Shown here: one piece after another, positions 1 to 11,248 of the stretch
How positions within the stretch are numbered: position 1 is the first letter of the stretch
Layout: every line of letters starts with the position of its first letter
Assembly (NCBI GenBank): GCA_936450465.1
Contig: OW388300.1
Span: 20,275,232-20,339,231 of the forward strand
Direction: 5' to 3'
DNA from: Gibbula magus
Taxonomy: Eukaryota; Mollusca; Gastropoda; Trochida; Trochidae
DNA: 64,000 nucleotides
The notes under the pieces: generated by a model
The model's input: the letters and a program-made list of their open reading frames with translations, nothing else
Database searches by the model: none
Told to the model about the DNA's origin: nothing
Made by a program: the position numbers and the translations under genes

Positions 1-1239
1 GACTATGTGCAAAGAAATCTACCTGTCCATTACTATTTATTATAAAGAAATATTTATTGAATATGAACAAATTAATTTATTAGAATGAATGAGTGAGTCT
101 TTTTGAAGAAATCATTGATACTTAAAAGAAATAAAAATCATTATGACAGATATCTGTTTTTGCTCGATTTTTTTTTCAAATTCCAGCCCATTATGCTGCT
201 GTTCAAATTGATAAATGCAGAAGGATACCAATGATATCAATACTGTTTTTTCAATATCATTAATCCAAGATCACTTTAGACTCTCAAACAGAGAGGTTCA
301 GCATTGTTTTGGGCTGCCTATTACAGTATGTGGCTTATTACTTGCCTTGGGTGACCTTGCGGGTAAAATTGATCAATATAAACATTACGAGGTTGAGCCT
401 GGGGCCCTTTGTATGGGTAATATGGATGTTTAGCAAACAGATTCATGAGTTTAAATGGCTCATGATGACTGTCAACGATACACTAATGTTTAATTTATGT
501 AAATATATATATATAATAGTCTTCAACGAAGGCAATCATTACTAAACTTGTAATTAGTGAAAATGTTTTATATGAATTAATGTTGAAATGTACATGTACA
601 TGTATATTGGCCCAAGACCTAAAATCATGAATAAACCAACTTGACTAGATTCATGAGTATGTATGCCAACAATTTCATTCAGTTCATTGAAATTACAATT
701 TCGGAAAATAACGTCAGAGAATAGTTGAAAATATTTTTTTTTATCACATGTTGGCTTGAGATTATTGAAGATCGTTATGTGAAAAGTTATGATTTCACTT
801 CTTGATAGCAGAAAGCTGTTCGACCTCACCGTTGAAGACATTACTTCTGAATCAAAACGTTATGCTTTTTCAGTGTATTTGAAAAGTGAAATTGTGTATA
901 ACTCTATATAACACTATGAAATCCTGTATTTTACAAACCATAGCCAAATATGGGCATATTAAATAGAAATTTCAAAATTGGGTTAAACTCCATATAAATA
1001 ATGAAAAAATGAAAGTGTAAAAGTAGGACGTTTAACTTATTCGGCAAAATGTTAACTGAGATTTGAACACTATTGAATTCAGACACAAATGCATAGTATA
1101 AAACATGCCAAATGTATATTAAAAAAAAAAATACTGACAAAGTCCAAACTTTGATAAAAAAAAAAGAGAAGGTGAATTCATAAATTATTTGCATAATAAG
1201 TTGACACTACCAAAATTCCAATGTTGTTGATACCGATGA
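1..1239. other. AT-rich stretch, nothing recognised
   Basis: No open frame here looks like a protein family, and no inverted repeat or splice-bounded exon stood out. Only short A/T runs are visible. It is probably intergenic or intronic. Confidence 0.5.
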
Positions 1240-1800
1240 TGATGTGATAGAGGTATGGGATACATTTGTTAATGCGTACCTTTAATTGTCATCTACACAG
1301 AGGGGCCAGACGAAATGATACCAAATTTTCAACACAGTCAAACATTCGATTTTGAACATCTGTGATGAAGATATATGTTGTAAAGAGGTATTAACAATTG
1401 CATTCATGACACTGTGTTATTTGTTTAACCACACATGGGGTGCCGAAGCTTTTATTTATTTATCTTATTGCATTTTCAAAAGGTTTTCTTGTTACATAAT
1501 GTTTGGTATTAAAGTTAAAATTGTATGAAACATTGAAATCATGTTAGTACAATATGTTGTCATCATAATGTTTCTTCTTGGACTTTAAAATCAACGACCA
1601 TTATTGCTTATGATGTCATAAAACTAGCTAAAAAGCCATATTTCATGCAATCTCCTTTCTCTCCGGATTAAAGAGATTTCAAAACAACATTTCCAATTAT
1701 TTAGTCGGCTTTAATTATCCCTTGGATTAAAATATCCTGCATTTTTGGTATATAGTTTCTTTGTCCCTGGGTGTAGAATTGTCAGTTGTAGTTTTGTTCC
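1240..1800 (+). repeat. Old interspersed repeat R1, copy 1
   Basis: This stretch aligns by eye, with many mismatches, to 19050-19610. Shared landmarks in order are a TCGATTTTGAA-type segment, a TTATGTTTGGTATT segment, an AAAAAGCCAT segment and a segment ending in TGCCCCTGG or TGTCCCTGG. It has no coding potential and no clear ends. The heavy divergence suggests an old dispersed copy. The partner lies in intron 3 of gene 1. Confidence 0.5.
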
Positions 1801-2228
1801 ATGTTTATAAACCGCGTCTTGAAAAGCACGTATGTAATTCAGATGACTTTTAAAAATTATCCGTAGAAAGGTGATCGTATTATAACGATGTGCACATGTG
1901 CATTATTTTATGTTCATGGTAACAAATTGATTTTGCTCTGTGGTGTTGGATCTACTGTTTAAAAGAAATTAATATTCCCTGTGTATAAAAATAAATTTGT
2001 TTTAAAGATATCTCGGCTATCCTAGTGGGTCTTTTTTTATATATATATTGTGAAAATATAGGTATTTTATAAAATGCTGTGACTATGAATAAGAATGAAT
2101 ATTTTTGAATTGTTTAAAAACATAAACTTAGTGTGTGAATGAATATCTACAGTTATTATTTCTACTTTATATTACATCATCTTTTTCAACACAGATCTAG
2201 ACTGACTTACAATAGGAAACATGTTACT

Positions 2229-2593
2229 TTAAAGGGGCAGTAGCACGTTTTTTCGCTCAAATAAGTAGATGAAATGCATTTGAAAAATAATTTTACCAAT
2301 AGTAAAACACCCTTATCACTTGTGAAACTCAAGTTTTAAATGAGTGAACATGGCTCAGTAATGCCATGGGAATCGTTTTTGTAATTCAAAATAACAATAT
2401 TTTGTTTACAATAAAATGGCCGCCATGCATTTTTTGCTTTATACGCAACAACTTGTCTACCACTACGGATAATTGGTTTGTGTAATAAGATGTTTTATCC
2501 TCTAAAGTAAATTTAAATGACACAAACTATCATATAAATAGGAAATTTGAAAAAATATTTTTTGCAAAAAAAAACGTGCTACAGCCCCTTTAA
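2229..2593 (+). mobile_element. TTAA-1 short inverted-repeat transposon, copy 1
   Basis: A 365-bp non-coding element flanked by TTAA at both ends. Its terminal inverted repeats begin AGGGGCAGTAGCACG and end with the complement, with one mismatch near the right end. The inner part carries an AATGGCCGCCATG block common to the family. Four other full copies lie at 8497, 15455, 19611 and 37598. TTAA duplication with AGGG termini fits a Kolobok-like or piggyBac-like non-autonomous element. The superfamily is inference. Confidence 0.85.
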
Positions 2594-3811
2594 TGAGGAC
2601 TTACGTTATATAGACGCAATGCGTTCACACGCGGTGTCATAGGGGGGTGCCGATTGTTGAACAAATACTGAGGTGAACTGCTATTGAATGACTTAATTAG
2701 ATTCGAGATAAATCTTTCTACCAAATAATATCAAATCGAGCAATTTCCTGAAATGTTGTTTGTGTTGTATATCTTCAAGTCAAGCATATATGGATTACAA
2801 TAACTGTTGCCTTATGCAACATACTATGCAGCAATAAAACAAGCTGGAATGGACGGCATTTCCATCTATGTAGAAATTGTAATTGCCGTGAAAATAACAT
2901 TGCCAGTCAGTTTTGTTCCGATGCAGTAAAATTTCATCAAATCAGGCCACGAGATTTTCCAATGAAGAAAAGCTTCTTCTTCCAGAAACAGGTTCAGGGA
3001 AACATCTTTATCCTATTCGTAGATGAAATTGAACGAATCAAGCCAATTAACTTTCATTTTGTGATTTGAAATAATTTGTGATAATGAACAAATTGTTCGT
3101 TACATGCATAGTGTAATCGTCAATTTTATGTGAGGCATTGGAAAATTTCAAGGTAATTGACACCTACGTTTTTTACCGATATAACGCCGAATGTTTTATG
3201 ATTAAAGACGAGGAACCCAAATCGGAACAACATGCATCGTTTATACCATTGCTTATGCACACGTTACTTACAATATACCGATAATTTATGAGAAACTATT
3301 AATTTTGTGGCGATTTCTGGCTTTACGACATCATCGATCAGTGGTTATTTGGTCATCATAAATTTAAATGTCACTTATGGATAAATGTGTTAACTATACT
3401 GTTACTTCAATTTTGTGAACGTCTTGTATATCTGCAACCAATTCATCGCTCCTTACCCTTGACCTACCGACCGATGCTAAAATCACAATGACTCTGTTAC
3501 ATATTATGATTTCGATAAAATAAATGATCGCCTTCCTCGAACAACCGCCGGCCATGAATAATGGCCGTGTCAAATTTGTGTTTGAAATTAATAATCGCGA
3601 TGCGGTTATGAAGGATTTACGATAGTTATGCATGCCAGAAATGAATACCGTGTCTGCTTATCGTGTGTAAACAGTCAAACAAATTGTCAGTACCTACACC
3701 TAATACTGACGTCAAACCAGTTGCCGTGGGCAACGCAGAAGTAACAGTTGCGTTAAATTGCGTCACATCACGCGTTTACCATTGATTTCCATCATGTGAA
3801 ATGTGACACTT
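2594..3811. other. No recognised feature
   Basis: AT-rich sequence without a recognisable gene, exon pair or repeat boundary. A short antisense frame at 3394-3633 has no family signature and was not called. Confidence 0.45.
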
Positions 3812-4043
3812 GGGCTCCGTTCCATAACAACGAACGCTTATAATAGCTCATTGATCACTCATTGATCGCTCATGTAGCGCTCAAGTAGCGCTCAAGTAGC
3901 GCTCAAGTAGCGCACATTCTCTCTTGAACGAAGTTTGCTCGCCTTGCTACGTAGCGCTACATTGAGCAATCGCATTCAAGATAGGTTTAAAAGTAAACGC
4001 TCATTGAGCGATTACTTTGAAACCTCTCTTGAACATGTCCCTG
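3812..4043 (-). mobile_element. CAGGG-1 short transposon, copy 1
   Basis: About 230 bp, reverse complement of copies at 9381-9600 and 42167-42398. It starts GGGCTCCGTTCCAT and ends near CATGTCCCTG. Inside it holds a GAGCGATTACTTT palindrome and a local triplication of TCAAGTAGCGC not seen in the other copies. CAGGG-like ends suggest a hAT-type non-autonomous element, but I could not find a convincing 8-bp target duplication. It lies about 150 bp past the polyadenylation signals of the secreted-protein gene. Confidence 0.75.
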
Positions 4044-4115
4044 GGAGATTCAATTTCATTCTGTTATCTCTATTTAAAGTAATGAATGCATGCTTCCAAA
4101 TTATATACTCCTGAT

Positions 4116-4196
4116 TTTATTTGCTATGTATAAACAAGATGCCATGACAAGGAAACAAACACAAATTGAAGGTTTTTGTGTAACTATGCATTTAAT
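4116..4196 (-). promoter_or_regulatory. Candidate polyadenylation signals of the 4356-5306 gene
   Basis: On the minus strand there is an ATTAAA at 4196-4191, about 160 nt past the stop codon, and a canonical AATAAA at 4121-4116, about 235 nt past it. Either could serve as the cleavage signal. Their spacing gives a short 3' UTR and supports a single terminal exon. Confidence 0.5.
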
Positions 4197-4355
4197 AAAA
4201 CCCACTCTTCCAGTTTCAATATTATTTCAAATCTTATTAACAGGTTTTTGCTTGCGGTAAATAACAGTCAAACAATGGGAGAAAAGAACCATGTCGCTAG
4301 AAAGATTTGTCATTATTTGAAAACATCCTCCGCCCTTATGTCATATACAAAACAT

Positions 4356-5306
4356 CTATTTCTTGAAGGCGAGACCGCCCTGACCTTGACCTTGAGACGC
4401 AACTCCCTGGTTCATTCCCCCGAAACCTGGAGCGTTCAGTCCTTGGTCCAATCCGCCTTGTCCGCCCATACCCATGCCTTGGTTAAGTCCCTGGTCGAAT
4501 CCAGATTGAGCGAACCCTTGGTTGAATCCTCCTGCGTTCATGTCGCTTCCGAAGCCCCCATTCTGCATGCCGAATCCGCCCGACTGTTGGAACATCTGGC
4601 CGACGGGTGTGAACGGGTTGGTAGCTCGCTGAGAGTCGTAACCGATCTTGCAGCACAGCGGGATGGTGTCCCTACAAGTGGTTCCGGAGATCTGGTGAGA
4701 CGGACACAGAGCCATGCCAAGTCCAGCCAGTTCATCGAATCGCAGATTGTCCACGGTCTCGGAGGAAGTGGCGGTCTGACCGCTCATGATCCGGAAGGGC
4801 GTTCCCACAATGCCACGTGGCCTCTGGTTGCGCTGTCCCCACCAGGACGGCGTGTTGTCGGACAGGATATCGCCAAGCGCGCGACTCAGACAAACTTCCT
4901 CGGAGCGGGAGAAGCTTGTCACCACGATTTGGTACTGGCCTTGAAGCTGCGATCCCGGACCGGAAGTGATGCTTGCCTCAAGGCGCAGACGCCCTGTGTT
5001 AGCGAACCTGTTTCCCATCATGCCGAAGCGACCCCAGGGGTTGTTGCTGCTACTTCCGGTGCTGAAAGTTATGCGCATGTCGTCGTTGTTTGAGTTTGCG
5101 GCGATGCATGTGAGAAACTCGGGGTCTTGCTGCTGTTGTTGTCCGCCAAACTGTCCGGCCCCCCAGGATGAGCCCCCACCCCAGGCCCCTCCAGGCTGAG
5201 TCTGCCCTCCTTGGAGCTGGGCTCCCATCCACTGGGCGGGCACGAGAGTCGGGCATATGAGGCCCAGGACGGCGAGCACGGCTACTACTGATCGACTGGT
5301 AGACAT
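4356..5306 (-). CDS. Secreted protein with cysteine-bearing core and Gly/Gln/Asn-rich tail
   Basis: A single-exon ORF of 316 residues. Residues 1-24 form a clear signal peptide, with a VLAVLGLI core and likely cleavage after LVPA. A short Gly/Gln-rich linker with a QQQQQ run follows. A folded core (about residues 62-225) carries six cysteines, in LTC, EEVC, ALC, TTC and LCC. The tail is built of imperfect GGF and NQG units and ends FKK. The core's order of beta-strand-like segments loosely recalls a Cu/Zn superoxide dismutase fold without the metal-binding histidines. That is a weak hypothesis. The low-complexity tail suggests an extracellular matrix, byssal, shell or mucus role. The first ATG is chosen because it starts the signal peptide and lies 130 nt below a TATA box. 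The coding region is much richer in GC than its surroundings, which explains the long antisense frame opposite it. Confidence 0.85.
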   Translation of the reverse strand: MSTSRSVVAVLAVLGLICPTLVPAQWMGAQLQGGQTQPGGAWGGGSSWGAGQFGGQQQQQDPEFLTCIAANSNNDDMRITFSTGSSSNNPWGRFGMMGNRFANTGRLRLEASITSGPGSQLQGQYQIVVTSFSRSEEVCLSRALGDILSDNTPSWWGQRNQRPRGIVGTPFRIMSGQTATSSETVDNLRFDELAGLGMALCPSHQISGTTCRDTIPLCCKIGYDSQRATNPFTPVGQMFQQSGGFGMQNGGFGSDMNAGGFNQGFAQSGFDQGLNQGMGMGGQGGLDQGLNAPGFGGMNQGVASQGQGQGGLAFKK

Positions 5307-5435
5307 TGCTGGTGAAGTGATCTCTTTGATGATGGATGGAAATGAGTTATCTCGGAGAGTTAATGCTCTACATACACGAGATGCAGTGTGGGATTGTTCA
5401 CTGTTGGTTGTGACTCAAGATTTCTTGTCTCTAGC

Positions 5436-5442
5436 TTATATA
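5436..5442 (-). promoter_or_regulatory. TATA box of the secreted-protein gene
   Basis: On the minus strand the motif TATATAAG lies 130 nt upstream of the ATG at 5306. A start site about 30 nt downstream would give a 5' UTR of about 100 nt. It is a canonical TATA context, so strong tissue-restricted expression is plausible. Confidence 0.6.
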
Positions 5443-5499
5443 CCTCACCAAGAAGGTGTGCAAGTCATTAAGGGTTATTAGGGGATAACCAGGTCATTA

Positions 5500-5962
5500 T
5501 AGGGGACCATAAACAAGTGCGCCTCGAGTAACGTCACTTCCTATTGCGAAGAGTTGCAGTTAATTAATTAGGGTAGAGGCGATTATCATTAGATCAACTC
5601 ACATCGAATGGGATGGGTTTTTCTTTGCATTGATATGGGCACTGATTATTACTAATTAAGTTCAACGGGTTGTCGACTTTCTAATGTAGAAAGAATAAGA
5701 AAGAAGAAAATATTTTATTTCTGTGTCACAATATCCATTAAAAAACACTAAATACATTCAATAAAAAGCGTACCACCCACCCATACGGCCTATGGGACTC
5801 ATACATGTCTAAAATATACATAAATAGAAATAATAGTACACTTTAAAACACAAACATGTACAAGCATGCATCACATTTTCATAGAAGAAGAAGAAGAAGA
5901 AGGCTGGGCATTGTATTGTGATTTAATTCTTAACTCATTAAATAATTATATATATTTAGTAA
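5500..5962. other. No gene; short GAA run
   Basis: Upstream DNA of the secreted-protein gene. A short (GAA)n run lies at about 5885-5901. Nothing else is supported. Confidence 0.45.
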
Positions 5963-6416
5963 GGCTGTGCAATATTATTGCAATACCAATATATTGCAAT
6001 ACAGACTAGTTCAATACACGTATTGCAATACGATTTTCATATCGCAATATATTGCACCAACAAATATTAAGTCAAATGTAATCATTTATCTTGTAAAAGG
6101 CACATTTACTGGCTTAAGTTGTACTAAGAATAATATTATGAAGTGCTAGATTGTGTGCTGGACTGTATTACAAATGATCTTTTTAAAGATCTGAAAGCCA
6201 TTTTATCAAGTGGGTCATGTTTAAACTGCAAAAAGAAGTATAAAGTTTAATTCAGAGTTCATTTAGCATGTTGCAATATCATTGGCACTAGTTAAAATGG
6301 TTTCTAGAGAAATATCTCATTGTCAGAGGACCTTGCAATATGTTGTGGTACGTATTACAATACATTACAGTTCAGCAATACGTATCGCAATACAACATTT
6401 GAGGCAAAACACAGCC
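5963..6416. mobile_element. GGCTGTG-terminated AT-rich element
   Basis: About 450 bp bounded by GGCTGTG and its complement CACAGCC. Both ends are rich in TTGCAATAC and TATTGCAATA iterations that pair across the element. No coding capacity. The terminal motif and AT-rich iterated ends resemble hAT-like miniature elements of animals. Only one copy is in the window, so the boundaries are tentative. Confidence 0.5.
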
Positions 6417-6520
6417 CAAATAGTTAGCTACTTTTAACAACGTAGGTTTGTTTGAAATTTTAAATAACCATGTAAACGTTAAAAAAAAAGTAGTTGAACC
6501 ACCTGAACCCAAACTTGTCC

Positions 6521-6577
6521 CATATATCATATATCATATATCATATATCATATATCATATATCATATATCATATATC
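6521..6577. repeat. (CATATAT)n microsatellite, about eight units
   Basis: An uninterrupted 7-bp tandem repeat, read directly. Confidence 0.95.
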
Positions 6578-7870
6578 TATCAGAAAAACAATAGTATAAG
6601 CATTGAATATTGCAGCCAACGTGACAAGTTGGTGTTTAGATACTGATTAAAAAAAACCCCATTCCTCAATCTCCCAAGAATATTTTTTTTGTTGCTTAAG
6701 AAAACAAAGATATAGTACGTTACAGTGTGATTTAACCAAAGTTGATGGTTATGCAAATGTTATTGAGAGCAATTTAGAACTAAGTAAGAGGCAAACACTA
6801 CCCGATCCTGAAGTGAATATCACAACGTATACAGCTGCATCCCGAAATAATTTTCACATACTTGTGTATTTTCGTGCAAATACCATGTAATTTGGGATGT
6901 CTTAAAAGCATATATCTAAGCGAAACCTAAAGGGACCACTTTGCATTTTTCTTAATACAGTTAAATGTCCCATAACAATGTTCAATTTGATACCTCAACA
7001 GTTAGAGTTTTGACAGCTTTTTGAAGTGAGAACTAAAGTTTTTATGTTTTATTCTGTTAGGTTGTGATCAACTGGGTCAAACATTCATCATGCATTTCCT
7101 CTCATACTTGTTCAATGTATTTGTGAATAGAATTTGACCCCTATGGCACAGTTCGAAAACATACACCACTGACGTGACGATCACAGGATACGTTTAATAA
7201 TGATTATTTTACTCAGTGACATTGGATTATTCATTGGCATTTTATTTGATGAGTGCAATTGTATTGATGCTATATATATATTATGTATATATATTGCTGA
7301 TCTAATGAACGAGTCAGTATATACTCCGTAACGTCGTATATTTTAGTATAAGTATAATATAAGTTGTTATCCAGAAAATCTTCCTGTTCTTATGTATATA
7401 ATATTAATGCCTTTCAAAGTCCATTTTGATGATGTACAAAATTGTTTTTTTTATTATGTCTAATTCTGATATTGATAATTTTACTGCCAAATTTATTCTC
7501 AATGCGCGCAATCATTTGCTATTCAATCAATAATTATTTTACCACTTTATATGTATATACTGTTTACTATTTCGTATATTTAATAACCTTATTATATTTT
7601 ATATGTGCTGTATTCTATAGTCTTTATAAGTCTTTGTGTAATTTCTAGTAACCCTGTTTGAGTAGCTCACGTTTTATATTTTACCTTTATATGTATATAC
7701 TTATTCCTGTATTATACACGTGAGGTAAGACTTAAATACATAATCTGCGTGTCTATCTGTCTATAACGCAATTATAGCAGTTTGTTTGTTGAACGGGTGA
7801 CCGATCTGGCTCACACACGCATTGCGTCTCTGTAGGTTGTAGTCAACAATCAGTGAAATTCAGCAACAAC
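6578..7870. other. AT-rich, no gene seen
   Basis: Very AT-rich sequence with several TATA-like runs around 7270-7720. A hydrophobic frame at 7442-7648 reflects T-rich composition and is not supported as a gene. Confidence 0.45.
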
Positions 7871-8190
7871 GGGCGCGGCTCACTGGATGGGTGGTCACCC
7901 GCTGCTGGATGAAACTGAGAGTTTCAAAGGTTGATTCCCTGCTTCACACTGAGACATAGGTTGAGAGAGTTACTGTGTTACCCTGGGTAAGTGATTTATT
8001 CAAAATGTGCCTCTGTTCACCCAGCAGCAAGTGGGTACCTGGTATTGGTTGTGGAGGTGACCTTCTAGCGACAACTATGTCAGCTTGGGTTAGACCAGGG
8101 TAATAATACTCATATAGCGCCTTGAGCAACGAGGAAGTGAATGGATAAGTGCGCTCTATAAATGGACATTTTATTATTTTATTATTTATT
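7871..8190 (+). mobile_element. SINE-1, tRNA-headed, copy 1
   Basis: The head has a box-A-like GGCTCACTGG near 7877 and a shortened box B, GGTTGATTCCC, at 7929. A unique body follows, then a tail with ATAGCGCCTTGAGC, GCGCTCTATAAATG and a TTATTATTT-rich end. This is the layout of a tRNA-derived SINE transcribed by RNA polymerase III, and the tail resembles SINE tails widespread in marine invertebrates. A much older copy lies reversed at 56500-56745. Confidence 0.75.
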
Positions 8191-8496
8191 GTTCTTAGTT
8201 TACACACCGAGGCAAAATACGTCAATATCATATACCAAAAGACATTTAAACAAACATGTACTTAAACCGATTGACGGTTTCTGCAAACACTCGGGTTCAT
8301 GCTAATGTGGAGTTTCATATAAAGTACTCTTCTGAATCAATGAATAGATAAATGAACACTGATCAATCGATGGCTACAAGAAATCAATCGTTACAGCTTC
8401 ACAAGCAGTGGTACAAAGCTTCCAATAACCGTGATGGTGAGTAAGCATTATCCATTATCTTGAATGTCCTTTTCCAGCGATATACGTCAAACTATG

Positions 8497-8862
8497 TTAA
8501 AGGGACAGTAGCACGTTTTTTCGCTCAAATAGGTCGATGATATGTATTTAAAAAATAATGTCACTAATAGTAAAGCACCATTCTCTTACTTCGGAAAATC
8601 AAGTTAGAAAATGAGTGTACATAGTTCCATAAAGACATTGGAATCATTTTTGTTATTCGAAATAATAAAATGTGTTCACGATAAAATGGCCGCCATGCAA
8701 TTTTGGCTTTATATGCAACACCGTTATGACCATTACGGATAATTTGTTTGTGTAATAAGATGTTTTACCCTCTAATGTAAATATAAATGACATAAACTAT
8801 CATTATAAATGGGAACTTTTAACAAATAAAATTTGAAAAAAAAAGTGATACTGCCCCTTTAA
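8497..8862 (+). mobile_element. TTAA-1 element, copy 2
   Basis: A 366-bp element flanked by TTAA, same orientation as copy 1. Termini are AGGGACAGTAGCACG and the complement of AGGGGCAGTATCAC. The central AATGGCCGCCATG block is kept. Mismatches between the arms show it is not a recent insertion. Confidence 0.85.
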
Positions 8863-9380
8863 AGGATTTGAACTGAAGTAAAGTATATGAAAATCAAGAC
8901 TCGTATCGTCAAAGGAGAACATTTAACTTGAGTTCACTTAAAACTTAAATAGGTAGACTTTATTAAAATATTGTTTTCATAGTGTTAAACAATGAATGGC
9001 GTTGTTTGATATGTTTTAAAATGTATACAGTTAAATATCATTCAAAGTTGATACTTGACTCGTATTTGTTTCAGTAAATTAATAGAAGCACAGTACAGCT
9101 GAAGCATAGTACAGCTGAAACACAGTACAGTACAGCTGCGTACCGAAAGTTTGTTCATCTACATTTGTATCTAAGTATAATATCATGCAAATTGACGTTC
9201 ATTGTAACGTCAATATAATTACACCACAAATAATGACAATGAATCATCATTTTTCCTGACATTAATATTGTTCTTGGCCAAGTTTGTTAAAGCAGAAGCC
9301 AAAGTTAGTAAATATGTTCCGCAAAAGAGGTGAACGACCGGGACGAGCTCATTACATGTACGTTCGCGCATAGTCGTGAC
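8863..9380. other. No gene; small CAGTACAGCTGAA repeat
   Basis: Around 9089-9140 three imperfect units of about 16 bp built on AGTACAGCTGAA are visible. Nothing else is supported. Confidence 0.5.
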
Positions 9381-9600
9381 CAGGGCCATGTTCAAGAGAG
9401 GTTTCAAAGTAATCGCTCAATGAGCGATTACTTTTAAACCTCTATTGAACGCGATTCCTCAATGTAGCACTACGTAGCAAGGCGAGCGAACTTCGAGGAA
9501 TTTGCACTGTGTCGTTCAAGAGAGAATGTGCGCTACTTGAGCGCTACATTGAGCGATCAATGATAATTTTAAGCGCTTGCTGTAATGGAACGGAGCCCTG
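9381..9600 (+). mobile_element. CAGGG-1 short transposon, copy 2
   Basis: A 220-bp element that starts CAGGGCCATGTTCAAG and ends GGAACGGAGCCCTG, so CAGGGC is repeated in inverted form at the two ends. The inner AATCGCTCAATGAGCGATT palindrome and the ACTACGTAGCAAGGCGAGC block match the copies at 3812 and 42167. Confidence 0.8.
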
Positions 9601-10386
9601 TTGCGTCAACTATTTTCAAATATAATTTCTGCCCTCAAACAACCATCCAAGTTCATTAGAATTGTTTGTAATCAATTTGAATGGATATCTGATACACACC
9701 GTTATCGTGTTGTACATTCAATAAATATTTCATTATTTATTGATGTACATTCAATGTTAATACATATTAATAGTAATACACGAGTGATGATGTCAATAAG
9801 ATGTGTATAATCTTTTATGCATCATTCTTTATGTTCATATCTCTATGTGAGTTTAGAATCAGACGTGACAAGTTCAAAACTTACGTGATTTGTTTCTCTT
9901 TGCTTTTCTCGATTACTCGACCCTAATATGGCATGGTATGTACAATGTCTCTCACCTGAGATCGTTGTTGTTTCAGGTGTCAAATACTTACCATGTATGT
10001 ATTGTGTGCAAAGGAGACTCCATGAACGATTTTTGTGTATATTTGTGTGCAGTAGATTTTTTTAAATGCAAATTTTTATTATTTATTAGAACCAAAATGA
10101 GAACACTCGAACACTGTAACACTGTACCAATGCCAAGATCTCAAGACACAAGGAATGAACTCTTTTGAATAAATTTCATTTTTCTTATGTTCCTCTTTCT
10201 TTGGTTTTTTAAAGTACAAGTGCAGAAGTAGCAAATGCTCAAGGACGCTATTCACAAGAAGACTTCCAGTAGTAACATGTTTTACCAAAAGCATATTCGA
10301 AACTGACACGTTACGTTGTTTATATAACATTTCATTCCTATAACTATTAGGGGGTGTCAACCATTATTACCCTGAGTTTATGTAGA
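9601..10386. other. No recognised feature
   Basis: AT-rich flank of the LINE insertion. No frame here matches a known family and no repeat boundary was seen. Confidence 0.45.
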
Positions 10387-10477
10387 AAATCCAATCCAAT
10401 CTTTATTTCAGTACTGAAAAGTCCACAGGCCTGTAGTACATTTACACTTCATATGAGTAGTAAGTCATAACAAGTTC

Positions 10478-10798
10478 TTATCTATTACAATGTGTTTTCT
10501 TGAATCCGTTGCGAAATATATGTACATTGCAAGGTTCTGTAGTGTAAGTATCTGTTAACAGTGATATTAATTTTCTTTCGCTTGGGTATTTATAAAAGTA
10601 TGGTTTTAGGTACTTAGTTCGTAAAGTGTTATACACAGGGCAGATGAGAAGGAAATGTAATTCATTTTCTATAGAATTATGGTCACATAATTGACATATT
10701 CTCTGTTTTCTTAGTATACCTAGGTATCTGCCAGTTTCAATAAATAATTCATGGGAAGAGCAACGAAATCGGGTGAGAGATATACGAAACCTTTTCAT
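10478..10798 (-). pseudogene. LINE-alpha C-terminal cysteine domain
   Basis: About 106 residues that form the tail of the LINE-alpha ORF2. It shows the LTRFRCSSH, IETGRY and CQLC motifs followed by a downstream histidine and ICP, the CxxC-H-C arrangement typical of LINE C-termini. It is out of frame with the reverse transcriptase upstream, so it is a remnant. Confidence 0.75.
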
Positions 10799-11248
10799 GT
10801 CAACTTTTGCTAGATACTCTTCGAAACATATACCCGATTTCCATTGCTTGTAAAATGTTTATTTAGTTGTTAGGAGTAGAGATTCCGACCATGATTGTAA
10901 ATACATATCTTTCATTTTTTGTGTAAATGATGTGATGAAATTAGCATAGCATGGAATTTTCTGATCCAACCAACATAACCGTAGCCAATTTTGTACAACA
11001 GTTCTCTAATATCAGTCACCCAATTTCTTTTCCCATTTTGGTCATACAGTACATCATTTCATAACTTTTTTTTCGAAAATCTGTGGCATGGCATATTTAA
11101 TAACTTTATCCAATACTTTATCGCATTAATGGCTGAATATTTAAATAACGGGAACCAACCTACTTCTCCATAAACCATAGTAATACATGTGCTTGATTTT
11201 ACACCAAGATACCTTTTGCATGCATATAGGTGAACTCGTTAAATGCTT

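Noticed and set aside
4176..5093. 305-codon plus-strand frame opposite the secreted-protein gene
   Set aside because: It is the antisense of a GC-rich, repetitive coding region, has no signal peptide or family motif, and the minus-strand ORF has a promoter, signal peptide and polyadenylation signals.
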